Shown piece after piece: positions 9,498-17,382 of a stretch of DNA of 64,000 bases (within the stretch, counting starts at the first letter, position 1; every line of letters starts with the position of its first letter). Position numbers and translations under genes: made by a program. Source of the stretch: Alistipes megaguti (GTDB lineage Bacteria; Bacteroidota; Bacteroidia; Bacteroidales; Rikenellaceae); assembly GCF_900604385.1 (NCBI RefSeq), contig NZ_LR027382.1:868001-932000 (forward strand), in the 5' to 3' direction. The notes below the pieces were generated by a model. The model was not told where the DNA came from, searched no databases, and saw nothing but the letters and a program-made list of their open reading frames with translations.

Positions 9498-9785
9498 ATG
9501 GAAACTACGGTAAAAATACCCAACCGGGAAATCGCGCTCGCGGCATTTGACAGGCTCCGCCGGAAAAAAAGGAAGGATGCCGCACTGAGGCTGGCCGGGT
9601 GCATGATCAGAGGGACATACATATCCCTCGGCATCGGTGATACCGACTGGGAAATAGACACCGCACTGCACAAATGCGGCGGTGAGCCTAAAACCGGATA
9701 CGGTCATATGGCACATTTCCACTTCGACGGCGAGACGGAAATGGAAACAGAGAAATATGAAAGGCTCAAGGAAGAGAACGAATGA
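9498..9785 (+). CDS. Small hypothetical ICE protein
   Basis: 95 residues, starting 12 bases after the preceding gene. A basic N-terminal half (RLRRKKRKDAALRLAG) is followed by an acidic C-terminal tail (DGETEMETEKYERLKEENE). A terminator-like hairpin follows at 9791. Family not recognised. Confidence 0.55.
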   Translation: METTVKIPNREIALAAFDRLRRKKRKDAALRLAGCMIRGTYISLGIGDTDWEIDTALHKCGGEPKTGYGHMAHFHFDGETEMETEKYERLKEENE

Positions 9786-9790
9786 CAAGG

Positions 9791-9818
9791 GAGCGGCCGA
9801 AAGGTCGCTCTTCTCATT
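9791..9818 (+). terminator. Rho-independent terminator
   Basis: GAGCGGCC, GAAA loop, GGTCGCTC (one G-U pair), then TTCTCATTT. It sits just after the stop at 9785 and closes this set of small genes, perhaps partially. Confidence 0.55.
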
Positions 9819-9869
9819 TATAAACGACATGTACGGGAAACAGAATCCTGCCGTACACAGGTAACAGAA

Positions 9870-10802
9870 ATGGAAGAACAGGAAAGACTGACAATGGAAT
9901 TCGTGAAATCGCTCATGGACAAGTCCTACACGCTGGTATGGGTAGACTACAACGACAATCTCGACAACTGCCGTGACACCATCCAGAAGTGTCTGGAAGA
10001 AAGGAGCTGTGAAAGTCTGTGGGAGAAAGTGGACGAATGGTACGGTGACGCCGAATGGGAAGCTGTCCGTGAAATCGTCTCAAAGCTGAAGGATGAATGT
10101 ATCCGTTTCCATGATTTCGGGGAAGAGGAAGTGGACAAGTTCTTTGAAGAACACGAAGACGAAATCAGGGAAGAAATCTATGACAGAAACGACTCTGACA
10201 CGCTGAAAGAACTTCTCAAAAACACGGATGACATCCCCGTGCGTGTCGAGATGCTGTCCAACTACGACTGCATCAATTCCAACTGGCTGGAATCGCAGGA
10301 AGGCTACCGGTACAAGGAATCCTATTTCGGGGATATGATAGACGCGCTGAACCTCAATCCCGCCAAGGTGAAGAAGATGCTGGTGGAGAAAGGCTACTCG
10401 GTGTACGGCCGTTTCCCCGACAAAAAATACAGGGACGGCAAGGAACAGGTATCCTATGAGCAATTCTACCAGGAACTCATCAACTCCTGCTGCGGTGCCA
10501 ACCTGCTGACCTATATCGGCAAGGTAAACCTGCAGGAACTTTATGATGCCGGATTCTCGCTTGGGGAAGTCATTATCCCCAAAGGCAACTGCTGCGGCAT
10601 CTTCAGCTCCATGTACGGCGGCGGAAGCCTCCTGGAGATGGAACTCAAAAAGGATGTCAGGCTGAAACTGGAAGTCAGGGACTATCACGGATTCCGATTC
10701 CGTCTTGATAACGAAAGGTCAGAATATGAATGCTCCATCAAGCATGTGTACGGGGTATGCGACTCCTTCTTCGGTGAAAGGATAGCTCTTGTCGCTTCAT
10801 AA
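9870..10802 (+). CDS. Acidic hypothetical ICE protein
   Basis: 310 residues. The first ~130 residues are very acidic (FGEEEVDKFFEEHEDEIREE). The C-terminal part is more balanced and contains two cysteine pairs (NSCCGANLL, GNCCGIFSS). No signal peptide or membrane span. The high net negative charge makes a nucleic-acid mimic or a binding partner of basic proteins conceivable, but there is no recognised domain. Confidence 0.6.
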   Translation: MEEQERLTMEFVKSLMDKSYTLVWVDYNDNLDNCRDTIQKCLEERSCESLWEKVDEWYGDAEWEAVREIVSKLKDECIRFHDFGEEEVDKFFEEHEDEIREEIYDRNDSDTLKELLKNTDDIPVRVEMLSNYDCINSNWLESQEGYRYKESYFGDMIDALNLNPAKVKKMLVEKGYSVYGRFPDKKYRDGKEQVSYEQFYQELINSCCGANLLTYIGKVNLQELYDAGFSLGEVIIPKGNCCGIFSSMYGGGSLLEMELKKDVRLKLEVRDYHGFRFRLDNERSEYECSIKHVYGVCDSFFGERIALVAS

Positions 10803-10837
10803 ACAATTCATTTAACAACAATCAAATCATAAGAATT

Positions 10838-11419
10838 ATGGCAAAGTACGAAGTAAGAGTAAGGTACGCCTTCGAGGGTACCTACAAGGTCGTGGCGGAA
10901 GACCGCGACGAGGCGGAAAGAATGGTAGAGGAAGACTGCGGTCTGGTATTGGGAGGCAATATCCACACTACCCGCGATGATGACGAGGTGACAGACTGGA
11001 ATTTCGGCTCTCACCCCGACATGCAGATCCTCTCTGTCAGGGAACGGAACAATAAAGGCAAGGTAAGATACACGGCCATGTGTTTCAGAGACAGGATTGA
11101 AGAACTGCGGAAGGACATAATCGAGGCCATCAGACAACGGCTTGATGCGCACGGCCTGAAAGAAATCAAACTTACCGATAACGGAGAAGACCCTGTATGG
11201 ATTATCTGGTTCGACGATAATGCTGATCCATACGAATGTTATGTTACGGGAATTGAGGTTACTGACAAACATCTTACCGTAACGGCAACAATAAAGGACA
11301 GTATGGAAGAGGTTTGCAGCCAGGCTCCCTTCGAACTTGGAGCCAGCAACATAGATTGGCTTAATCAGATGTACGAAGCGGTCAGGCTTCAACTTGAAAA
11401 TACAAACGGGAACTCTTGA
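10838..11419 (+). CDS. Acidic hypothetical ICE protein
   Basis: 193 residues. The N-terminus (KYEVRVRYAFEGTYKVVAEDRDEAERMVEED) looks like a small alpha/beta sensor or binding fold, and the middle (FRDRIEELRKDIIEAIRQRLDAHGL) is helical. A TATGG start lies in an AT-rich gap after the 310-residue gene. The next gene begins one base after its stop. Not assigned to a family. Confidence 0.6.
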   Translation: MAKYEVRVRYAFEGTYKVVAEDRDEAERMVEEDCGLVLGGNIHTTRDDDEVTDWNFGSHPDMQILSVRERNNKGKVRYTAMCFRDRIEELRKDIIEAIRQRLDAHGLKEIKLTDNGEDPVWIIWFDDNADPYECYVTGIEVTDKHLTVTATIKDSMEEVCSQAPFELGASNIDWLNQMYEAVRLQLENTNGNS

Positions 11420-11420
11420 A

Positions 11421-11663
11421 ATGAAAGACGATATGGCAACAAAAGTCAATATGGACAGACACGTCCGGGAAGGATGGACTGTCGGAGCGTTCATCAGGGA
11501 GCTGACCCCGCAGGTGGAAATGATCATGAGCGGGCAAAGCTGGAGGGAACCTTTCAGGAACAAACAGGAACTGGCGGACTGGTGCAGGGACAACCAGCCC
11601 TATTACAAGAAAAGGATTCCCGAAGTGAACAGCCATTTTGCAAGAATGTATAACCTCAAATAA
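11421..11663 (+). CDS. Small hypothetical ICE protein
   Basis: 80 residues with the start at 11421 (MKDDMATKV), immediately after the upstream stop; an in-frame ATG at 11394 would overlap the previous gene. It contains REGWTVGAFIRELTPQVEMI and a tryptophan- and tyrosine-rich C-terminus. Family not recognised. Confidence 0.55.
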   Translation: MKDDMATKVNMDRHVREGWTVGAFIRELTPQVEMIMSGQSWREPFRNKQELADWCRDNQPYYKKRIPEVNSHFARMYNLK

Positions 11664-11672
11664 ATCGGAAGT

Positions 11673-12269
11673 ATGAAATATCAAGCGGAAAATGCAGTGT
11701 CCAGCTTCTTCTACTACATGTGGAATGCCTGGAGTGAGGAAGAGTGCAGGACAGTCTTCAAGGAAATGTACCCACATTTTGGGGAAAAATGGAGTCTGAT
11801 GACGGACAAGGGTGTATTCGGAGCCTCCGAACGGTTCTATGCGGAACTGACGGACCATTACCGGGAAAAACTGGTGGAACGGGCCGTCAGCCTGTATGAC
11901 GGCAAGGCCAGACGCAAGCTCCCTGACGATTCAAGAATTCGGGTATGCAGCGACTGCGGTTCTGCAGAGATTGAGATACAGGCATGGGTGGACGTTAACA
12001 CGAACGAATACCACAGTGATGTGGACGACGACATCTGGTGCTCCCGGTGCGCGGACAATGTGGAGACCTGCTCCAGACAATCCTTTCTTGAAAAGATGCA
12101 GGAATGGTGGAAGTCCAACAATACCGAAGCTCTTGAATACCTGACCGGACTCAAGGCGTCCGACTTCCCTTCAGACGATTCCGGGCAGACATTCGCCGAT
12201 GCCGCCGATGAGTGGTGGAACGGCAAAAGCTATGACGGGAAACGGGACATATACCTGACAAACAACTAA
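11673..12269 (+). CDS. Hypothetical protein with zinc-ribbon-like cysteine pairs
   Basis: 198 residues. A central segment holds two CxxC pairs (VCSDCGS and WCSRCAD) about 35 residues apart, as in a zinc ribbon. Tryptophan-rich flanks surround it (FYYMWNAWSEEE, ADEWWNGKSYDG). It lies in the same operon as its neighbours (9-12 base gaps). Zinc binding, and perhaps nucleic-acid contact, is inferred only from the cysteine spacing. Confidence 0.6.
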   Translation: MKYQAENAVSSFFYYMWNAWSEEECRTVFKEMYPHFGEKWSLMTDKGVFGASERFYAELTDHYREKLVERAVSLYDGKARRKLPDDSRIRVCSDCGSAEIEIQAWVDVNTNEYHSDVDDDIWCSRCADNVETCSRQSFLEKMQEWWKSNNTEALEYLTGLKASDFPSDDSGQTFADAADEWWNGKSYDGKRDIYLTNN

Positions 12270-12280
12270 AGGCAACGGAT

Positions 12281-12490
12281 ATGACACGGAACATCATTGA
12301 CCTGATCTGCAACTCATGCAGTTGCAGCAAGGAAGAGTCACAGGAATACCTGGACGACGAGATAAGGAACCTGCAGGAACTTCAGGAGGACAACGACCTG
12401 AGAAGCGAAGACTTCGAGATCGCGTGCAGCAACCTCGGACTCGACCAGAACTGGCAGATATATTTCATCAACCGTCTCGCGGGACTTTAA
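12281..12490 (+). CDS. Small acidic hypothetical protein
   Basis: 69 residues, 11 bases after the previous stop. Helical and acidic (KEESQEYLDDEIRNLQELQEDNDL) with a CNSCSC motif near the start. Family not recognised. Confidence 0.55.
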   Translation: MTRNIIDLICNSCSCSKEESQEYLDDEIRNLQELQEDNDLRSEDFEIACSNLGLDQNWQIYFINRLAGL

Positions 12491-12501
12491 CATCTACGAT
12501 C

Positions 12502-13572
12502 ATGACTTATTTTCAGAACATACACTCACTGGCGGACCTGAAGAAGGAATACCGCCGACTGGCAATGCTTCACCACCCCGACAAGGGTGGTGACACTGTC
12601 CTCATGCAAAAGCTGAACACCGAGTTTGAGAAACTTTTCGAGATATGGAAAGACAGGCCTGGTGTCTCCTCTGCCGCTACAGGGTATGAACACGACTATC
12701 AGGATGCCACCGCAAGGGAATACACCGAGTACGTGTACAATGAATACCGCTGGAAAGGGCGTAACTATACCGGACAGTCCTCGCCGGAAATCACGGAACT
12801 GGTCAGGACATGGCTCAAGGAGACCTATCCGAGATACACCTTCTCAGTCCGCAGGGACGGATACAGCTCAATCCTTGTCCGGCTGATGAAAGCGGACTTC
12901 GAGGCTTTTACAAAAGAATCCGGCAAGGTACAGGGAGACATCAACCACTACAACATCCAGGCATCGGACAGTCTGACAGACCGGGCCAAGGAGGTGATGA
13001 CAAACGTCAGGGATTTTGTCATGTCGTACAACTTTGATGAAAGCGACCCCATGACCGACTATTTCCACACCAACTTCTACCTCACGCTCGGAATCGGCAG
13101 CTACAGACAGCCGTACCGGATGGAACTGCCGAAGATTACGGGAAAAGACACTCCTGAAGTGTTCAGGTATCCTGAAGGACCTGCACACAAGGCTATGCGA
13201 CAGGCACTGGGCAAGGCGCGTTTCGGCTTCATCGAGAGCCGGAAGCATATCGGGGAAATGATACTCGGAGAAGACTTTTACGGCTCACAGGGAGAACATT
13301 ATTTCTGGCCCAAGGAGTATTCAAGCGCGAAGACGGCACAGAAACGCATCGGAAAACTGGAGGCAGCCGGAATGCACTGCGAACTGACAGGCTGCAACGG
13401 CGGATACATACGCCTGCTCGGATATACTCCGGAGACGGAAAGCAGTCTGGAACGGGAAAGGCAGGAATATGCCACGGCATACCGGAAGTGGGTGTCAGAA
13501 CACGGCATATCCCCAAATACGGGAACAGTACACCAGAACATTTCAAATCCAATCAGACAGATACAATTATGA
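12502..13572 (+). CDS. J-domain (DnaJ-like) protein, large polyvalent-type
   Basis: 356 residues. The start at 12502 (MTYFQNIHSL) is preferred; an upstream in-frame extension overlaps the previous gene. The N-terminal ~50 residues are a J domain with the diagnostic HPD tripeptide (LAMLHHPDKGGD), which stimulates Hsp70 ATPase. The middle (TELVRTWLKETYPRYTFSVRRDGYSSILV) resembles a large polyvalent-protein-associated domain (LPD29 type) found in mobile-element proteins. The C-terminus is basic and repeats an RLLGY-type patch. Possible roles are chaperone recruitment for conjugation or DNA processing. Its stop overlaps the next start (ATGA). Confidence 0.75.
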   Translation: MTYFQNIHSLADLKKEYRRLAMLHHPDKGGDTVLMQKLNTEFEKLFEIWKDRPGVSSAATGYEHDYQDATAREYTEYVYNEYRWKGRNYTGQSSPEITELVRTWLKETYPRYTFSVRRDGYSSILVRLMKADFEAFTKESGKVQGDINHYNIQASDSLTDRAKEVMTNVRDFVMSYNFDESDPMTDYFHTNFYLTLGIGSYRQPYRMELPKITGKDTPEVFRYPEGPAHKAMRQALGKARFGFIESRKHIGEMILGEDFYGSQGEHYFWPKEYSSAKTAQKRIGKLEAAGMHCELTGCNGGYIRLLGYTPETESSLERERQEYATAYRKWVSEHGISPNTGTVHQNISNPIRQIQL

Positions 13573-13916
13573 CAAACAGGGAAATCATCAGAGAACTGAA
13601 ACGCTGCGGCTACAGCCGGGTGGACATTGATACGGACAGTAGAGCCGCAAAGACTTTCTACACCTACCGTGGCGGGCTTCATATCAACGGTACGGAAGAT
13701 CTGTCATTCCATATCGTACCGCCACAGGACAGTCTCGGACTGGGACGGTTTGCAATATGCGCCACCCGTAACGGGGAAAGTTCACAGCTGGGGACAGACC
13801 AAGCCCCGTTCTTTTTCCGGTGGCTGCTTGCCTTCCTCAAAGGTGAGAGAAAAGAGAAAGAGATAATAGATGAAATAATCTACAAAGCGGATTCACATGA
13901 AAACGGCACAATTTAG
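13569..13916 (+). CDS. Small hypothetical ICE protein
   Basis: 115 residues, coupled by an ATGA overlap to the J-domain gene. It contains REIIRELKRCGYSRVDIDTDSRAAK at the N-terminus and a basic/acidic C-terminal helix. Last gene before structured element C. Family not recognised. Confidence 0.55.
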   Translation: MTNREIIRELKRCGYSRVDIDTDSRAAKTFYTYRGGLHINGTEDLSFHIVPPQDSLGLGRFAICATRNGESSQLGTDQAPFFFRWLLAFLKGERKEKEIIDEIIYKADSHENGTI

Positions 13917-13956
13917 CCATAAACCTAATAACACAGATATAAGTTTGATGGCCCTG

Positions 13957-14150
13957 AATTTTTATTTTCCTCCCTGCAAAGGTAGTCCCGTGTCCAACGT
14001 ACCCGGACAAGGTCAGGCCCCTATGGGGTTGGCTGAAAGAAAATCATCCTCGCCGATGGCTGCGGTATTTTCTTTCGCCAAACCTTGCGGGTACGGTCAC
14101 GGGACAGTCAGGCAGGTGAGAAATAAAAAATACCGGCTCCCGGAGCCGGA
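13957..14150 (+). ncRNA. Structured leader element, copy C
   Basis: Outer arms pair TTTTTATTT (from 13959) with AAATAAAAA (about 14121-14130) and CCTGC with GGCAGG. A second stem pairs GTCCCGTG with CACGGGAC and ACAAGGT with ACCTTG. The core reads GAAAATCATCCTCGCC then GGCTGCGGTATTTTC. A small 3' hairpin, CCGGCT/AGCCGG (14133-14149), ends 31 bases before the DUF4120 ATG at 14180. Same family as copies A, B, D, E and F. Confidence 0.6.
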
Positions 14151-14179
14151 CGTGTTTAACAGATAAAATACAATGAATC

Positions 14180-14470
14180 ATGAAAATCCTGAATGAAGAA
14201 CATTTCCAGAATGTAAAGCGTTACGCCGAATCCATCGGTGACACATCACTCCAGAATTGTCTGGACAGACTGAAAAAATGGGAGGAGAACCCAGACCATC
14301 CAAGCGAAATCTCGCTCTATTATGACCATGCCCCGTACTCGTTCGGCTTCACGCAACGCTATCCAGACGGAAGCATCGGCATTGTAGGCGGTCTGCTCTA
14401 TCACGGAATACCCGACCAATCCTTTGCCGTGACACTTGAACCGTTCCACGGATGGCAGATACATACCTAA
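14180..14470 (+). CDS. DUF4120-like small protein, paralogue 1
   Basis: 96 residues. Clearly paralogous to the protein at 44152-44442: both have an LQNC/LQQC-xx-RL-W helix, then Y-DxAP-SFGF, a GG-LYHG-PD-S-AV turn and the ending PFHGW-IHT. The DUF4120 name is from memory. It is the first gene after structured element C. Function unknown; its presence twice in one element suggests a useful accessory role. Confidence 0.65.
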   Translation: MKILNEEHFQNVKRYAESIGDTSLQNCLDRLKKWEENPDHPSEISLYYDHAPYSFGFTQRYPDGSIGIVGGLLYHGIPDQSFAVTLEPFHGWQIHT

Positions 14471-14511
14471 AAACAGACAATCATAGTATTAACTTTATAA
14501 AATTCAAGATT

Positions 14512-15435
14512 ATGGAAGCAATGGCAGTATTGGAAAAACAACAGCAGTTTGATTTTCAGAACAACGGAATCGAAGTAATGAACTTCGAGACTCTCCAGCG
14601 TACCTACAAGGAGAATGATATCTACGGCAAGCCAGTCCAGGGCATTTATCACTACCAGGTCCTGCAGCGTATGATGGACATTTGCGAGAAGTACAACCTC
14701 GATTACGAGGTGGAAGAAATCTTCGCGGCACAGAACAGGAACAAGACACAGCCGGGAGTAAGCATTCTCCCGCAGGTGGAACAGACACTTGGTGAAAAAG
14801 CAGTGGAAGCCCACATCCTCCGACGCATCTTCGCTACCATCCGGATCAAGGACTGGGAAACGGACGAGCTGACAACTACGCTGGTCGTCGCCTACCATCA
14901 GGACGGCATACAGGCAGCCATAGGCCCGTGCGTGAAGATATGCCATAACCAGTGTATCCTCTCGCCGGAAAGAAGCATCTGCAATTACGGAAAGAACAAG
15001 GTAACAACGGAAGGGGTATTCGAGACGGTGGACGGATGGCTGGCAAACTTCGAGGTGAACATGAACGAGGACATCGCAAGGATTCAGCGACTGAAACGCA
15101 GAATCGTCTCACTGGAGGAAGTATATATGTATATCGGACTGCTGACAGCGTTGCGTGTCTCCCATGACAGTTCGGACAGGAACCTGTCATCCTCCGTGGA
15201 AACTTACCCGCTGAATCAGAGCCAGATTTCCATCTTCACGGAAGAGGTGCTGAAACTGGTCCGCGAAAAGGGACAGGTTACCGCTTGGGACTTATATAGT
15301 GTAGCGACTGAGATATATAAGCCGGGCAGAACGGATTTCCCGGCACTGATACCACAGAACGGAGCTATGGCGGAACTCCTGCTTTCCCGTCTGCCCGCAG
15401 AAGTGGAAATACAGGATGCCGTTCTGGTAGGCTGA
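14512..15435 (+). CDS. Hypothetical ICE protein, DUF932/DUF3871-like
   Basis: 307 residues with the start at 14512 (MEAMAVLEKQQQF). The region KAVEAHILRRIFATIRIKDW...TTTLVVAYHQDGIQAAIGPCVKICHNQ resembles phage- and plasmid-borne proteins of the DUF932 or DUF3871 type, but I cannot decide between them. It ends with a predicted helical tail. It is the last gene of the plus-strand accessory run before the IS, and is followed by a strong hairpin at 15500. Confidence 0.55.
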   Translation: MEAMAVLEKQQQFDFQNNGIEVMNFETLQRTYKENDIYGKPVQGIYHYQVLQRMMDICEKYNLDYEVEEIFAAQNRNKTQPGVSILPQVEQTLGEKAVEAHILRRIFATIRIKDWETDELTTTLVVAYHQDGIQAAIGPCVKICHNQCILSPERSICNYGKNKVTTEGVFETVDGWLANFEVNMNEDIARIQRLKRRIVSLEEVYMYIGLLTALRVSHDSSDRNLSSSVETYPLNQSQISIFTEEVLKLVREKGQVTAWDLYSVATEIYKPGRTDFPALIPQNGAMAELLLSRLPAEVEIQDAVLVG

Positions 15436-15499
15436 ATATAGATGAAGATTGAAAATATATAAACTTATAATTTGAATTTAAGCATCCTAATAAGCGAAA

Positions 15500-15544
15500 A
15501 AAGGGATGTATCATTACTCAATATAGAGTTTGATACACCCCTTT
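15500..15544 (+). terminator. Hairpin terminator
   Basis: AAAGGGATGTATCA (15500-15513) pairs with TGATACACCCCTTT (15531-15544, one mismatch), with A- and T-rich flanks on both sides. It would end the accessory operon before the IS. The remaining gap up to 15673 is AT-rich and shows no gene. Confidence 0.6.
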
Positions 15545-15673
15545 AAAAGTTATAATGTCAGATTAACTTCAGAGTTTGAAGTGTAACCTCTCAATACTGT
15601 TATAATAATCACATTCGGTTCTTCTGATTTTTTCTAACTAATAATGATATATTGAATTTTCTTACATAATTTA

Positions 15674-17378
15674 GGGACAGTCGTTTAATTCCGTCATTAT
15701 GAGTCAATCGGCAGACTGTCCCGGTAATTTTTCCGATCGAACTCATCTTTTTATATTTTCGGCTCCGTTTCGGAGTCCCTTTTTTCATTTTTGGACCCAA
15801 CTAGAGCCAATACTCCAGTGAAAGGGCCGTTTCTCACTCACCTCGAACATCAGGCAGCCTGGGCAATTTCGTTGACTTCCCGCCGGACGAGCTGTACTGC
15901 ATTCGCCGTGTGGATGCCAAAGAAGATGTACAGGATTTCGGTCAACTTCGTCCTTGCCTTGATGCGTTTCAGGCCATAGTGTTCCTTCTGCGTTCCGAAC
16001 GAGCCTTCCATCCTCGTTGCCCTCACCCTCGCCAGCTCGTTGCGGATGATGTCGTTCTCTTTCTTTTCCAAGGACGGACGGCCACGCTTGACGAATGACG
16101 TCTGTATTCCTCTATCCTTGCAGTACCCCCTGTTGGCGCTGCCGGCATAGCCTGCATCTCCTCCGACCTTCTTCGCCTCCACACCGAAGAGCTTTCGGTG
16201 CATCTTCAGGCAGTGCGTAAGCCTGGTTCCCTCGTTGAAGGCATTGAATGACAGCTTCTCGATGAATGAGAGTCCGTCAACCTGGATGTTGTTGCACTTC
16301 GCACCGAACTCTACGCTCTTCACTTCCTTGCCTCTCACGATCGGCCTCACATACGCCTTGCTGATGCTCACTATCCTGTCCTTGACACTCTCGCGAGGAT
16401 TGTTGTTCTCGAAGTGGGCCTTCTGCTGGCGGTACACTCTTGTGATGATTTCAATATCGCTCTTCTGTCTGGCTGTCAGCAATTTCTCCGCGCCTGCATT
16501 CTCCCTCTCCAGTGTGCGGGTCTCCTTCAGTATCTTCCCCAAAAGGTTGAGCAGGCGTCTGGTCAGTTTCCTGGTCTGGACTTTCGTATGCCTGCGCCGC
16601 TTCCTGTACGACAGGTTGGCCTTCTCTACGTCTACGTACTTCGTCCTCGGACGGTGCACATTCAGCTTGGCACTCAGAGTGCACATTATCTCATATGTCT
16701 TCTCTATTCCTTCCCACAGAAGCTTCGCATCCGTAGGATAGCGCATCTCGCTCTCGTAACAGGTTGCATCCGTATACATCGTATCCAGGTCCTTCATGTA
16801 CGGTTTCCAGGCTCTTGCCAGTATCTCCTGCTGCTGTTGGATCTTCAGCCCGCGGGCCAGCTCCGAAAACACGTCGTCCAGAAGTTTGTAGTTCGTCAGA
16901 GGATGCATCGGGTCTATTCTCACATCGCAGAAGAGCTGATAGTGGACGTTGCCGTTAAGATGCTCCATCAACCTCGGGCTGCTCAGACCTGTGTACATCT
17001 TCAGGAACATCAGCGCAACCTTGCCCTCCGGGGTGAAGTATGTTTTTCGTCCTTTCTTCGCTCTCATGCTCTTGCTTATCAGTCCAAAGTTCTCTGCCAT
17101 CTCACCAAGCGGCAGCCTCTTCCTGATTTTTCCCAGCTCGCTAGTCTCGAACGTCCGCCTATACAATTCATAAAAATCGAACTCCGTGAAAGGAAGATCG
17201 GGTGATATTTCAGAGAAATTTTGTACCTTAGCCATGCAGATTAATTTTTGCGATACCTCCAAATTTGGCTTTTCTAGGGCAATTGGAGGTATTCTTTTTA
17301 TCTTTAGCTAAGATACAAATTTTATATTACATTGGCAATCAATTCGTTATAAAGTTTTATTCTTTTTACGACAGTCCC
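15674..17378 (-). mobile_element. Insertion sequence, about 1.7 kb
   Basis: Bounded by GGGACAGTCG (15674 onward) and CGACAGTCCC (ending 17378), an imperfect terminal inverted repeat. It is flanked by TA on both sides, compatible with a short target duplication. It encodes one DDE transposase on the minus strand. Near the transposase start, ATACCTCCAA (17253-17262) pairs with TTGGAGGTAT (17283-17292); this could hide a GGAGG ribosome-binding site or protect against outside transcription. The right end is only 4 bases from the stop codon of the cargo barrel gene. Confidence 0.7.
15850..17235 (-). CDS. DDE transposase (IS1182/IS5-like)
   Basis: 461 residues from ATG 17235 (MAKVQNFSEI); the longer frame begins with a TTG. 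The DDE triad is visible as TDATCYESEMRYPTDAKL, GGDAGYAG and the E of MEGSFGTQKEHYGLKRI, the pattern of the IS5/IS1182 group. The protein appears full length and intact. It catalyses transposition of its own 1.7-kb element. Confidence 0.85.
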   Translation of the reverse strand: MAKVQNFSEISPDLPFTEFDFYELYRRTFETSELGKIRKRLPLGEMAENFGLISKSMRAKKGRKTYFTPEGKVALMFLKMYTGLSSPRLMEHLNGNVHYQLFCDVRIDPMHPLTNYKLLDDVFSELARGLKIQQQQEILARAWKPYMKDLDTMYTDATCYESEMRYPTDAKLLWEGIEKTYEIMCTLSAKLNVHRPRTKYVDVEKANLSYRKRRRHTKVQTRKLTRRLLNLLGKILKETRTLERENAGAEKLLTARQKSDIEIITRVYRQQKAHFENNNPRESVKDRIVSISKAYVRPIVRGKEVKSVEFGAKCNNIQVDGLSFIEKLSFNAFNEGTRLTHCLKMHRKLFGVEAKKVGGDAGYAGSANRGYCKDRGIQTSFVKRGRPSLEKKENDIIRNELARVRATRMEGSFGTQKEHYGLKRIKARTKLTEILYIFFGIHTANAVQLVRREVNEIAQAA

Positions 17379-17382
17379 TAAT

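Noticed and set aside
13897..14166. 89-codon ORF across element C
   Set aside because: Translation of the structured element; no homology features, and similar chance frames occur over other copies.
16414..17205. 263-codon plus-strand ORF inside the first IS
   Set aside because: Antisense of an intact transposase with DDE residues.
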